Positions 12,011 to 22,325 of a DNA stretch of 64,000 bases are shown in pieces. Position 1 is the first letter of the stretch; each line of letters starts with the position of its first letter. The stretch spans positions 879,609-943,608 of the forward strand of contig VZQC01008065.1 in the NCBI GenBank assembly GCA_009823505.1, read 5' to 3'. A program made the position numbers and the translations under genes. The notes below the pieces were generated by a model. It was not told where the DNA came from. It ran no database searches and saw only the letters and a list, made by a program, of their open reading frames with translations. This DNA comes from Rhizomys pruinosus. Lineage: Eukaryota; Chordata; Mammalia; Rodentia; Spalacidae.

Positions 12011-12944
12011 TCTAACAAGCTCTTTGATAGGAACTCCATCCCTAAATCATATAAGTCAAATACTCAGATTGTGGTAAGTCTGCCTTTTCCTTCAGTAGAA
12101 TGAACTTTAGTCTTTCATTTATTGGGTCAGCCTTGAATAAAATCTTTCCTGCCAAGTTATTTGTCTGTTAAAATTTTTACCAACAACATGTAGCTAATTT
12201 AATGATAAAAGAGCCATGCAACAGCATTACGCAGACTACAACAGTGGCTGACACATTAAAGAGTTCTTGGGATATTGTACTTATGAATTTTCACTAATAC
12301 TCATTAGGACAAATGGGGGATGTCTTATTATCACAATCAGTTACAACAACTGCAGATGTGCAATCATATTTTTATGTTTTTCTTTATTATTTCATCACAC
12401 ATTTCAGAATCTATATCTGGAAAGAATTGGAAATATTGATAATGAGGAAAAAAATAATGAAAAAGCTTCCAAATGGAGAATCAGCAGTGGAAATATGATT
12501 GGCTCTTTCCTGGGAGGTGAACATGTTCTTGAATCTGACATGTTGGAGAGCATCATCCATTCTGGGAAAGCACTAAGACCCTGCAAACAAACTGAGGGTC
12601 AATCTAATGTAGACATATTTCAAAGAACTTTACCAGAAAAATTTCCCATAAACCTGTCAATCACAATAAATATAGAATTCACATTTTTCTCTTCATTTAG
12701 CACAAGAATTTTCTGCTCATATGTTTACCCCCTATACTAACATGTGAACAATTCTGATTAATATTTGCTAGCAAATCTCCCTAAACTCCTGTTGACAGTT
12801 CCCTATAATGTGTTCTTAACATTTCAAGACAATGCTTGGAAATTTAATTGCATTTATTTTTAGTTAACTTACCATGAACCTCAGATACAGTTTTTTGTGT
12901 GCTAAATTTCCTTGGGTAAGCAACTGTGTAACTCAAATTTCAGT
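12011..12944. other. Unassigned stretch with a candidate exon-like frame at 12,408-12,740
   Basis: No transposon recognised. A plus-strand frame is open over 12,408-12,740 after a pyrimidine-rich tract ending in AG (acacatttcag). Its translation has mixed composition, with an acidic segment (GNIDNEEKNNEKASKW) followed by a Gly-containing part (SGNMIGSFLGGEH), and is not simple sequence. I do not recognise a protein family and see no clear splice donor. It may be chance, a relic exon or part of an unknown element. Confidence 0.2.
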
Positions 12945-13285
12945 CCAGGACTGGTGGTATAGCTCTGTTGGAAGAGTGTTTGCAATGTAAGCATGATGAC
13001 TGGAGTGCAAACCGCAGAACACATGTAAACAGGCTACGTGAGGTGGGACGCAATTTTAACCCCAGTGCTGGGTAGGCAGACACGGAGAGAATAGTGCTCA
13101 AAGGCACCACAGCCCAACTGGTAAATTCAAGGCCACTGAAATACTCTCTGTACAGCACATGAGGAATACCACAAGAGTTTGTGTTCTTGCCTCCATATCT
13201 GTGTACTTATGTGTACATGAGCATCTATGTACCCTCATGCACATGAATTACATACACACACAAAAAAAAAGGAAGGAGGAAAGAA
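12945..13285 (+). mobile_element. B4 SINE
   Basis: It opens with an ID-like tRNA-related head (ggactggtggtatagctc), continues into a B1-like body (taaccccagtgctgggtaggcag, then ttcaaggccactgaaat) and ends near an A-rich run at 13,262. This ID-plus-B1 composition defines rodent B4. The copy is diverged. Confidence 0.75.
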
Positions 13286-13289
13286 AGAA

Positions 13290-13811
13290 TATTGCCTGTC
13301 ATAGTGACTAAGTAGCAATAAAATCCCTTCCATCAACTAGAAAATCTTATTATGAGAAACTTTTTGGGATGCTATTTGTTCCCATTGTTTCTTATGCTTT
13401 ACCCTCTGCGTGTATCTAAACTGATGGTTCTTATATCCAAAATAAAGCCCCCCATGTTTTTTTGATAAATCATTTTCTTTATATTTCAAATGCCATATTG
13501 TCATGGCCAGATTAATGTTAATTTTTAGCTTTACAATTCCATCTCTTCTAATTCGTTTTCAAAAGATACCTTAAAAATATGACTCCATGATTGAAAGATA
13601 GTTTTGCTGAAACAGTAAACTTATAGGCATCAAATAAGACTCATAAGAATTGAACATTATATACCATAATATATTTTGCTAATGATTTAACTGAAATATT
13701 AAAACCCATGGCACAATGTATTCTTGCCTTATAATAATCTGAAGATTAAATACTGTTCCTGTTCTCTTTCATTCTTTTTTTAAGAATTAATATGAGATTT
13801 ATGTTGAATGA
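13290..13811. other. AT-rich stretch, nothing recognised
   Basis: No feature supported. Confidence 0.5.
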
Positions 13812-14215
13812 TTGTGGAGAATAGCTTTGTCTGTAACTTGACACAACTGGGAAAAGAGAACCTGAACTGGGGAGTTATCTCTATCAGCTTGGCCTGTGGG
13901 CATGTCCATTTTTCATTTCCTATTGGGTGACATGGGAGGGCCTAGCCCATTGTGGGTGCTACTATCCCTAGCAGTTGGTCCTGGATTGTAGAAGAAACCG
14001 GATGAACACAAGCCAGATCAACAGCCAGTAGACAGTGTTCCTATGTGACCTCTGCTTCCGCTCTGGCCTCCAAGTTCACATCATGCTTGAGTTCTCATCT
14101 TTGCTTCCTTCAATGATGGACTGTAATTGAAATGTGTAAATCAAATAATCCCTTCCATGACCAAGAACATTTTTGTCAGTGTTTTATTGCACTTGATGAT
14201 GAATGGCACTATTTG
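13812..14215 (+). mobile_element. Old solo LTR of family 1
   Basis: It is a diverged copy of the unit at 3981-4388: 'gaatagctttgtctgtaac' then 'ttgacacaactggg' at the left, 'gggagggcctagccca' in the middle and 'cccttccatgaccaagaac' toward the right. The ends are too decayed to place a target-site duplication. Confidence 0.6.
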
Positions 14216-14279
14216 AGAACTTTAGTGATAAAATATTTAATTTCATATCAAATGCACACTTATTAGCACTCTTTTAAAA

Positions 14280-14960
14280 ATATTTTTTATTAATTTCTTG
14301 TGAATTTCATAAAGTTAATTATCATTTTAAACCCTTACCTTATCTTCACCCTTCTTGTAGCCCCTCCATCTGATTTTATGTACTCTTGTCACATATGTTA
14401 AGTCCTATTGAGGCAAGTTTATATCCCCAAATATCCTTCAGTGTTCATCCATCCACTGAGGTTACCTTACCTACCAGGTGTTACATCCCTAGAGAAAACC
14501 AACTCTCCTGCACCCCATGCTTATCAGTTGCCAATAGTTTCTCAGCAAAGTGTGGAGCTTCTTACTCACTTCTCCACTTCTATACTGGAATTTTGGCCCA
14601 TTTGAGTGTGCACGGATTCTGTGCATGCTATCATTGCTTTAAGTTCATATGAACAACCTCCCGGGGATCTGGAAGATTGTTTCCCCTATATCTGGGGAAT
14701 GGGTAGATTGGATATAGATTGATCCCTGTAGTTCCTTGGCTAGCCAGCCATTCATTACTGATGTGTTTCAGGTTTTTTCTTTGATTTTTGTTCTTTTATT
14801 GAATTTTTAAGTATTTCATGTAAGATACTTTGACCATAATTAGAACCCATCCCCTATCTGGTTCCTGCTTATTATGCTTTGCTTGAAGATATATATATAT
14901 ATATTATATAATATATATATATATATATATATATGGTCAAATTATCAAAATTGCCCAGCT
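14280..14960 (-). mobile_element. Old L1 3' end
   Basis: T-rich DNA at 14,280-14,310 followed by 'cttgtgaatttcataaag' has the form of an L1 3' end on the minus strand. The block at 14,480-14,690 resembles 4720-5000. A perfect-to-imperfect AT run occupies 14,889-14,933. Confidence 0.45.
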
Positions 14961-15039
14961 ATTAATCTTAGGATCTACAAGAATAATTGGACAGGGAAGA
15001 TAAGTCCACTGGCACAACAGTAACATGAATGTTATGGAG

Positions 15040-15560
15040 TAACATGTCACTTTCTTATTGGAAGTTCTACATCATAAGATGGAGTCCATAACTGACACCC
15101 ATCTCAGGCCTAAGAACTTGTGACTAGACAGGCCATAGGCCATGGAGTGACTAAAATTATTATTCTTCTAAGTAGACATAGTATTAAACTGACTCCAAAT
15201 GACTTGCTATTCCCGTAGAGTAATGTATCCCTTACTAGGTAAGCTTCTCAAGGAGCAAATGATGATTAACACATAAACACACAGTTGGTCAAAGTACAGT
15301 AATTAAGAGGCTGGATGATGCCTATGCATGAATAGAACACATTTCAAAGTTTTGCCTGTCAAGGCTCAAAGATCATTAAGGAAGTAGATCAGAAAAATTG
15401 TAAGAGTCAGAATTTTCCACACAGCTCTTCAATTGCCCATATAAACTCACAGCAATCTTAGCAGCATTTACAAGTCCCATGTAAGCTCACATCAGAAAAA
15501 AATATCAGCATGGTCCTGGGAAGGAAGATAAGAAACCCACACCCTAGCTGATAATGACTG
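15040..15560 (+). mobile_element. Old interspersed repeat, probably L1-derived
   Basis: The block 15,420-15,530 (cttcaattgcccatataaac through aagtcccatgtaagctcac) matches 59,110-59,190 on the same strand and is complementary in type to 4.8 and 14.55 kb. The upstream part has the look of an old rodent L1 3'UTR but I cannot anchor it. Confidence 0.35.
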
Positions 15561-15594
15561 AAGAAAGATACTCAAGTTTATCTGTTAGCTGCAC

Positions 15595-15790
15595 ATGCAC
15601 ACATACACACAAACACAAACACAAACATATTCATACTCATACACACACATCCATGCATATGTGCACCTACCAAAAAGCACATACACACCCTACATAGACA
15701 CATGCACACCCATATGCATATGTGAATACACCTGCACTAAGATCATACATGACCTATACACAATACAAACATATTACACACATACCAAAA
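15595..15790. repeat. Imperfect (CA)n-rich tract
   Basis: CA-rich simple sequence broken by ATGCATATG-type words. The open frames across it are low complexity. Confidence 0.85.
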
Positions 15791-16179
15791 TAATTATATA
15801 GCATATCCAGTTATGAATATACTTTTAATTAAAGAAATCTTCATATAATTTTATTTTTCTCTGATTGAAACTTAAGTTTAGATTTGATACAAGGTAAGTA
15901 CAAACTCCTACCACAACAGCACATTCAGATTTGCCTCATTTCTTGAATGTTGGAAGACAAGTAACCAGAAAATTTAAGGGATACATATGATCATAAGCTT
16001 TTTTACTTTTTCTGTGTAGCTGCTCAAACTTACATTTTATGTATACTAGTTCCAGTATTCCACTTAAATTATACCACTGAAAATTATTAATCAAATCCAG
16101 AAATTAAAAAATATATTTACTCTCATAGGAGGCATCTATTCTTACCCTGGATTATCATTGATTCCTCTCTGTAGCTGGG

Positions 16180-16350
16180 TGTCTATAGATATATGTGTAT
16201 ATGTATATATGTATGTATATGTGTGTGCATGTGTTTGTTCATGTTTGGATATGTATGTATAATACAGACATATGTGTTCATGTGCAAACGTGTACATATG
16301 TGTACAAGTACATTTATGCATACAGGTACATTTGTATGCACAAGCATGTT
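16180..16350. repeat. Imperfect (TG/TATG)n tract
   Basis: Interrupted TATG and TG repeats, the complementary composition to the CA-rich tract about 400 bp upstream. Both strands show low-complexity open frames. Confidence 0.85.
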
Positions 16351-16507
16351 TGGAAGCCAGAGGTCTATTTCAAGTGGTATTTTGCTTTCTGTTTTTGAGA
16401 CAAGGTCACTCAACTGAAGCTCCTCAAGTAAATTAGGTTGCCAAGCCATTGAGCCCCAGTGATCCACTAATCAATCCTGCTAGTTCAGGGCTTATAAGCA
16501 CACACCA

Positions 16508-16727
16508 TCATCTTTAGCTCTATTTTTATAATTTGTTTATTTTAATTCTATGTGTTTGAGTGTTATGCCATGTCCTGCAGTGCCTGCAGAGGACAGAAAA
16601 GGCGATGGATCTCCTGAAACTGGAGTTACAGACTAATGTTAGCTGCCATGTGGTTCTGGAATTTTAATCCAGGTCTTCTACAAGAGCAGTCAGTGCTCTT
16701 AACCACCAAGCCCTCTCTCCAGCCCCC
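16508..16727 (-). mobile_element. B3/B2-type SINE, old
   Basis: The minus strand reads from 'ggggctggagagagggctt' through 'ggttaagagcactgactgct' into a B2-like body (ccacatggcagctaac) and loses similarity in AT-rich DNA at the left. Divergence is higher than in the B2 copies with intact duplications. Confidence 0.8.
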
Positions 16728-18247
16728 TTACCTCTATTTATAAAATAGGTTTGTGGAATTTAATTCAGTTTCTTGCACATTCATGGCAAGCACTTTATTC
16801 CCTCAGCTAACTTTCCAGGTTCCCTCTCTATAACTTAGTACATGAGCAAGCTCTTCCCTGTGCAAATAGGAAGAAACAGTAATAAATGAAAACAAAATAC
16901 AAATTTCTTTGGCACATTTACAGTGGGATTAAAATAATTAGAGATGATCATAACAAGAGAGACTTTTAATTTCTTTATCAGAGTCCAGCTCTGCAGTCAG
17001 GAATCTCAAAGAAGTGCTCATTATATATCTAATAAAGTTATTTTGTTTTATTTTGGGACCATAGACTCATTTAATTATTTTGTTTTATTGTACAATATAA
17101 GAATAGTAAATCTTGGCACTCTGGCTGCTTTTCTGAAAATAAAAATTCTCATTTATTTAATGTTAAGGTGTCTGAATAGTCCAAATATTAAATATATTTA
17201 TTCCTGTATAGTAAAAGACACAAAGCTTCTTATATTAAATTAGGAATCATCCATTCTATAAAAATCTACAGAAATACATTTGTATCAAATTTTGTCCAGA
17301 GGTGTGCATCTTCATCATTATTTGATCTACATTTGCAATCTACATAGCAAAATAATATGAAGCATTTATCTATTTATATCTATTTATATTATATACCATC
17401 ATTATTTGATCTACATTTGCAATCTACATAGCAAAATAATATGAAGCATTTATCTATTTATATTTAAAATAAGTTAGTGTTGACAAAAAGAATAACAATT
17501 TATAGTTTTAAGACACCTAGTGCTAAATAGAGATCGTTTTTTGTTGTTAAAGACTAGGTTTGCTAGTTCAATATGCTGCTCACCAGACCATACGGTGCTT
17601 CTCTGGCTTTCTATTGATTTTTATCAACCCTTGGGCACAGTTTTTTTCCTGCTTCTATCTATCCTGGTTGTATCTTTTATTACTATTTTGAGAAAAACAA
17701 ATAATTTGTCGGGAATTGTGTGAGGTTTTTGAGTGTATTCTCAAAATTTATTAAAAACAAAACATTAAAGACACACTGGAAAATAATTTCTCTTAAATAA
17801 CAATTTTCTACTTCCAGAAATTTGTGTGGAAAAATAACTTTCAAAACAATGTGTTTGAGTGTTGAGCATTTACAATAATTAATAATAATAATAAATACAT
17901 TTTTATGAGCAATTGATCTCCATCCTTTAACTCCTGAGTTAGTTTGTTCAACAATGAAGCATTTTATTTATTATTTTTTGTTTTAGCAATAAATCTCCTA
18001 CAAGCAAAAACAAAATAAAATGTGGCCAGATTGCCTTAATTATAAAATGTCAATTAAGTTTAATAAAAAGTATACTTCCTCATACTTGTATCTACAAAGT
18101 ATAATTACTGAATATTCAACACATAAAATTCTTACATTTTTCCATAGCTGTGATTTGGTAGTGTTGTGTGATCAGAATACCTCTCTTGGTGCACATTCTT
18201 ACTTTAGACATCATATACAAATATTTTACAGAAAATCTGATTCCTTT
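16728..18247. other. AT-rich stretch with an 84-bp tandem duplication
   Basis: A block beginning attatttgatctacatttgc at 17,317 recurs at 17,401 and is almost exact for about 67 bases (period 84). Nothing else was recognised. Confidence 0.6.
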
Positions 18248-18264
18248 AAAATATGCTATCTTGT

Positions 18265-19924
18265 ATAGTCTGGTCCTGCACAGGGGTCAGGAGCAGCCCG
18301 CCACTGCTCCAGGCAGGTAAAATCTTAGGGCATTGACCCACGGGTGCAGGACAATTGATTGGCTGAGTTGTGGCAGAGGGGCCAGTGGCTGGCAGACCTA
18401 GATTGGACCCATAAATAAAGAGAATTTCTTAACTCCCCCCCATAGAATAAGGAGAAATATGATGATGATGAGGTCGTTCTCCAGCTGTAGATTGGAGCCA
18501 GCTGTTATAGAGGTATTCTGTTGTAAAATCGGTAGAACTGCCTTATTTAATTGACTAATGGACATAGAAACTGTGAAAAGGATTATTCTCTATTCAGAAC
18601 CAAATATAATGCTAAAGTCTCCTTAAGCTATGCACTTAAGCAAAATATATTAATACGGGAGCTCTGACATCAACAATGGATTATTCTACCAAGGAGATGT
18701 TGGCCAGCGGATCCAAGCCCCCACAAAAGGTAAAGGCTCCTTGCCTCCGAACTGGGATATCTGCAGGAAGAGAGGCGATAAGGCCCTGCTGCTGAAGACC
18801 TGATATTAACATGGGAAAGATGTATGGAGACCGCACTATACTGCACTTGCAGTATACAGATGGACTCTGGAATGCCAGAGAGTGTTACCAAAGTTCACTA
18901 AACCAATAAAGCAAATATAGGTCTCCTTGAGTCAAGCAAGACTCCTCTGTCAGCACCAGCTACACCTCACCTGCCTGGAAATACTGTGCAGCAGTGGCAG
19001 CCATATGTCTGTATATCCCAAATCTAATTGGCTATTAGCTCTCTCCTTGGAGGAATAACCCACGGCTGATGCCACAAGCTTACATCCTCTAATGGTTAGG
19101 AGATGTTATAAACCACAGTTATGTCCTCTAGTGGTTAGGGGATGTTATAAACCACAAGAAGACCTTGTCATACTTAACAGAAGAAATGTAATTCATGGAT
19201 TAACGATACCATCCAAACATCTGTGTCTATACCAAAGTAAACTACCATAAACAATTAGTACTTTAAATACCTATATATCTATTGCGTGTTGCTTCAATTA
19301 GTAGGATCGAAAGTTATATATATATACTGTATAAAATCTATATATCTAATTGCGTGTGCTTCAATTAGTAGGATTGAAAGTTAGCCTGGACAAGCTGGCA
19401 GCCCATGAAAGAAAAACAGCCAGAATTGGACAGAGACCAAGACAACAGCTCCAGAGAAAGTAGAGCTGTTTTGCTCCTCACCACCTGTGCCCCTTTTCTA
19501 AGCCTACGAAACAACTGTGGAAGAGGGGCATGGTAGAATGTAAGGGTTTGCAATTGGGCTTGTGAATGGTGAAACTACAACAACTTATAGACTGGACACT
19601 CATTTGATCAACTTGATTGAAAACATACAGCCCCCCCTGCTGAATATGGTGGGACCCATGAGCTGTGTGGGTTTGGGCACAACTGCTTGCAAATTGGTTT
19701 TTACATTAAAGGATGCTTGTACTCACATATTATCACTTTATTTGTTTAAAAACAAACAAAACAAAACAAACAAACAAACAAAAAAAACAGAGAAAGATGC
19801 AGAAAAGATATGGCAGAATGCGTGATCTGGGATGGTGTAGGGGTGGGTGGGGGGGAAGGGAAAGGGATATATGCCTGAACTGAATTGGAAAATGATGTAT
19901 GAAATACACAAAGCATCAATTAAA
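18265..19924 (+). mobile_element. 5'-truncated L1: long 3'UTR only, plus strand
   Basis: The insert is flanked by the perfect 17-bp repeat aaaatatgctatcttgt at 18,248-18,264 and 19,925-19,941. On the minus strand the insertion site reads ATTTT/AAA, the preferred L1 endonuclease target. The sequence is the complement of 20,109 to about 21,770 in the full L1, including the G-rich tract just before the end (19,845-19,866) and the terminal A tail. It therefore holds only about 1.65 kb of 3'UTR, with no ORF2. (CAAA)n-like sequence at 19,750-19,785 is internal. Confidence 0.9.
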
Positions 19925-20108
19925 AAAATATGCTATCTTGTGATTCTGAAGAGACTTTTGAATATGTCATTTAGTGTGTTATAAGAGATTTGTCGATCTT
20001 CTACTATGTCTTATGGAATAAATAACACATTAAAACTAAAAATTATTTGAAGTGTGATAATTCTACCTTTAGATTTCCTTTATTCAAATATATTTGAGAT
20101 CTTATTTT

Positions 20109-22325
20109 TTTTCCTTTTTTTTTATTGATGCTTTGTGCATTTCATAATCATATTCCAATTCAGTTCAGGCATATTCCCTTTCCCTTCCTCCCCACCCCCC
20201 AAAACCGAGATCATGCATTCTGCCATAACTGTCCTGCATTATTTCTGTTTTGTTTTTTTTTTCCATTTTTACTATAAGTGATAATCCATGAGTACAAGCA
20301 TCCTTCATGTAAAACCAATTTGCAGGCTGTTTGGCCCAAACCCCCACAGCCCCACCTTCCAGCGGGGGTCAGGGTGGGGATCAAAATGAGGGTCCAGACT
20401 ACATTGCTGTGTTTCACCATTCACCCCAATCGCAGCCCTTCATTTCTACCACACCCCCTCTTTCCGCAGATTATCCCTGGCTTAGAAAAGGGCATAGGTG
20501 GATGAGAAGCAGAACAGTCCAATCTCTCTGGAACTGTTGCTTGGACTCGGTCAATTCTGGCTGTTTCCTTTCATGGGCTGATAGTTTGTCCAGGAATAAC
20601 CTTCGATCCTACTAATGAAGCACAAGCAATTAGATATATAGGTATTTAAACAAGCATTAATAGTTATGGTAGGTGTACTTTGGTATAGACACATATGTTA
20701 ATAATATGTTGATCCATGAGTTGCATTTTTTTCCTCGTTAAATATATAGGGTCTTACTGTGGCTTATCACATCTCCTAAACTGTAGAGGATGTAAGCTTG
20801 TGGCATCAGCCATGGGTTATTCCTCCAAGGAGAGAGCCAAGACCAATTAGATTTGAATATACAGGCATATGGCTGCCTCTGCTGCCAGTATTTCCAGGCA
20901 GGTGAGGTGTAGCTGGTGTTTACGGTGGAGTCTTGCTTGACTCAAGGAGACCCATATTTGCTTTATTTGGTTTAGTGGTATTTTGGTAAACTCTCTGGTA
21001 TGTTCCCGAGAATCTGTGCATTTGCAAGTGTGGTCTCAATCATCGTTTACTTCCCAGCCCAGGGCCTTATCGCCTCTCTTCTTGCAGATTCCCAGTTTAG
21101 AGGCAAGGAGCCTTTACCTTTGTGGGGCCTTAGATCCCTGGCCAACATCTCCCTGTAGAAATAATCCATTACTGATGTCGGAGCTCTCTGTATTAGTCAT
21201 TTTGCTTAAGTGCATAGTTTAAGGATTTAGTATTATATTGATTCTGAACAGAGAATAATCCTTTCACAGTTCTTATGTCTATTAGTCAATTAAAAGAAGG
21301 CGTTTTACCAGTTATAAGAGATTACCTCTAAATAGTTGTCTCCAATTTACAGTTGGAGAGCGACCTCATCATCGTCATATTTCTTCTGTGTTCTGGGGGG
21401 GAGGCAAGAAAATCTCTCTACATCAAAACCCCTGCGGCACCTAGAAGGAAGCTTCACCAGGACTCACCACAAATAGCTGTCACATGTAGGGGCCACAGAG
21501 GGGCCCAATGTCCTGGCAATCTGAGGCATCCCCTCCTTTCGATGCTCAGAGGGTCAACCCCCCAGTTGGCAGCCTCTGGCACATCCTACTCAATGCAAAG
21601 CTGTATCTCCTCTCTCTCAGCATCAAGCTGGTGACTCCTGTCCTATTGGAACACACAAATATCCTTCCCATAGTTGTTTCAAGATTTTGAACTGCAAGGT
21701 TTTGACGAGATGGTTTCATGTCTATCTGTACCCCCCCTTCGTTTTTAATCCATGAGTTCTCCAGAAGACAGTTGTATATACAAAACTATAGGGTGAATCA
21801 AGGCTCAAGTTTCATCAAATTTATCCTTGTTGTTTTGAGACTATATATGATTTAAACTTGGGGAGCAAAACTAATTTTTATTGTTAAATCATCTTAAAGA
21901 GAATGCTACAAGTTGATACTGTACAACAGAGAAACTAAGAGAACATTTATATGTGCCAACCCAGGATATTGCTCTACAAATTTTATGTAAAACAAATTGG
22001 ACAACAAGTGATATATATCTCCATTTAACTGGATTGCATTACCGTTTTCATCAGAGTCTGTAAACAAATGTTGTTTAATATACACATATTTACTTTACTA
22101 AGTCCTAAAAAATTGTATCTGTAGACAGAGTCTGGGCAAAACTTGGGTACTTGTTGAACTCACGTCAATTAAATATGCATTAATCGAATATACAACCGTG
22201 TCCCTCCCCCCACCCCCCCTTCCCAATATCACCATTTCGGTACATTTTCTGATGCAGTTCTTTCTGTTGTTGTTCTTTACTATGCATTTCTCTCCATGAG
22301 AAATATTTATATCTGGGTTATGGTA
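20109..22325 (-). other. L1 3'UTR, unusually long (2.2 kb)
   Basis: It lies between the ORF2 stop (TAA at 22,326-22,328 on the minus strand) and the poly-A. It is bounded by two G-rich minus-strand tracts: C-rich plus-strand runs at about 22,199-22,226 next to ORF2 and about 20,176-20,201 near the tail. The L1 at 38,737 has the same last ~120 bases and G-rich tract but only about 0.35 kb between them and ORF2. Most of these 2 kb are thus a lineage-specific segment. Related copies are at 18.3, 50.7, 55.4 and 59.8-62.3 kb. Confidence 0.8.
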
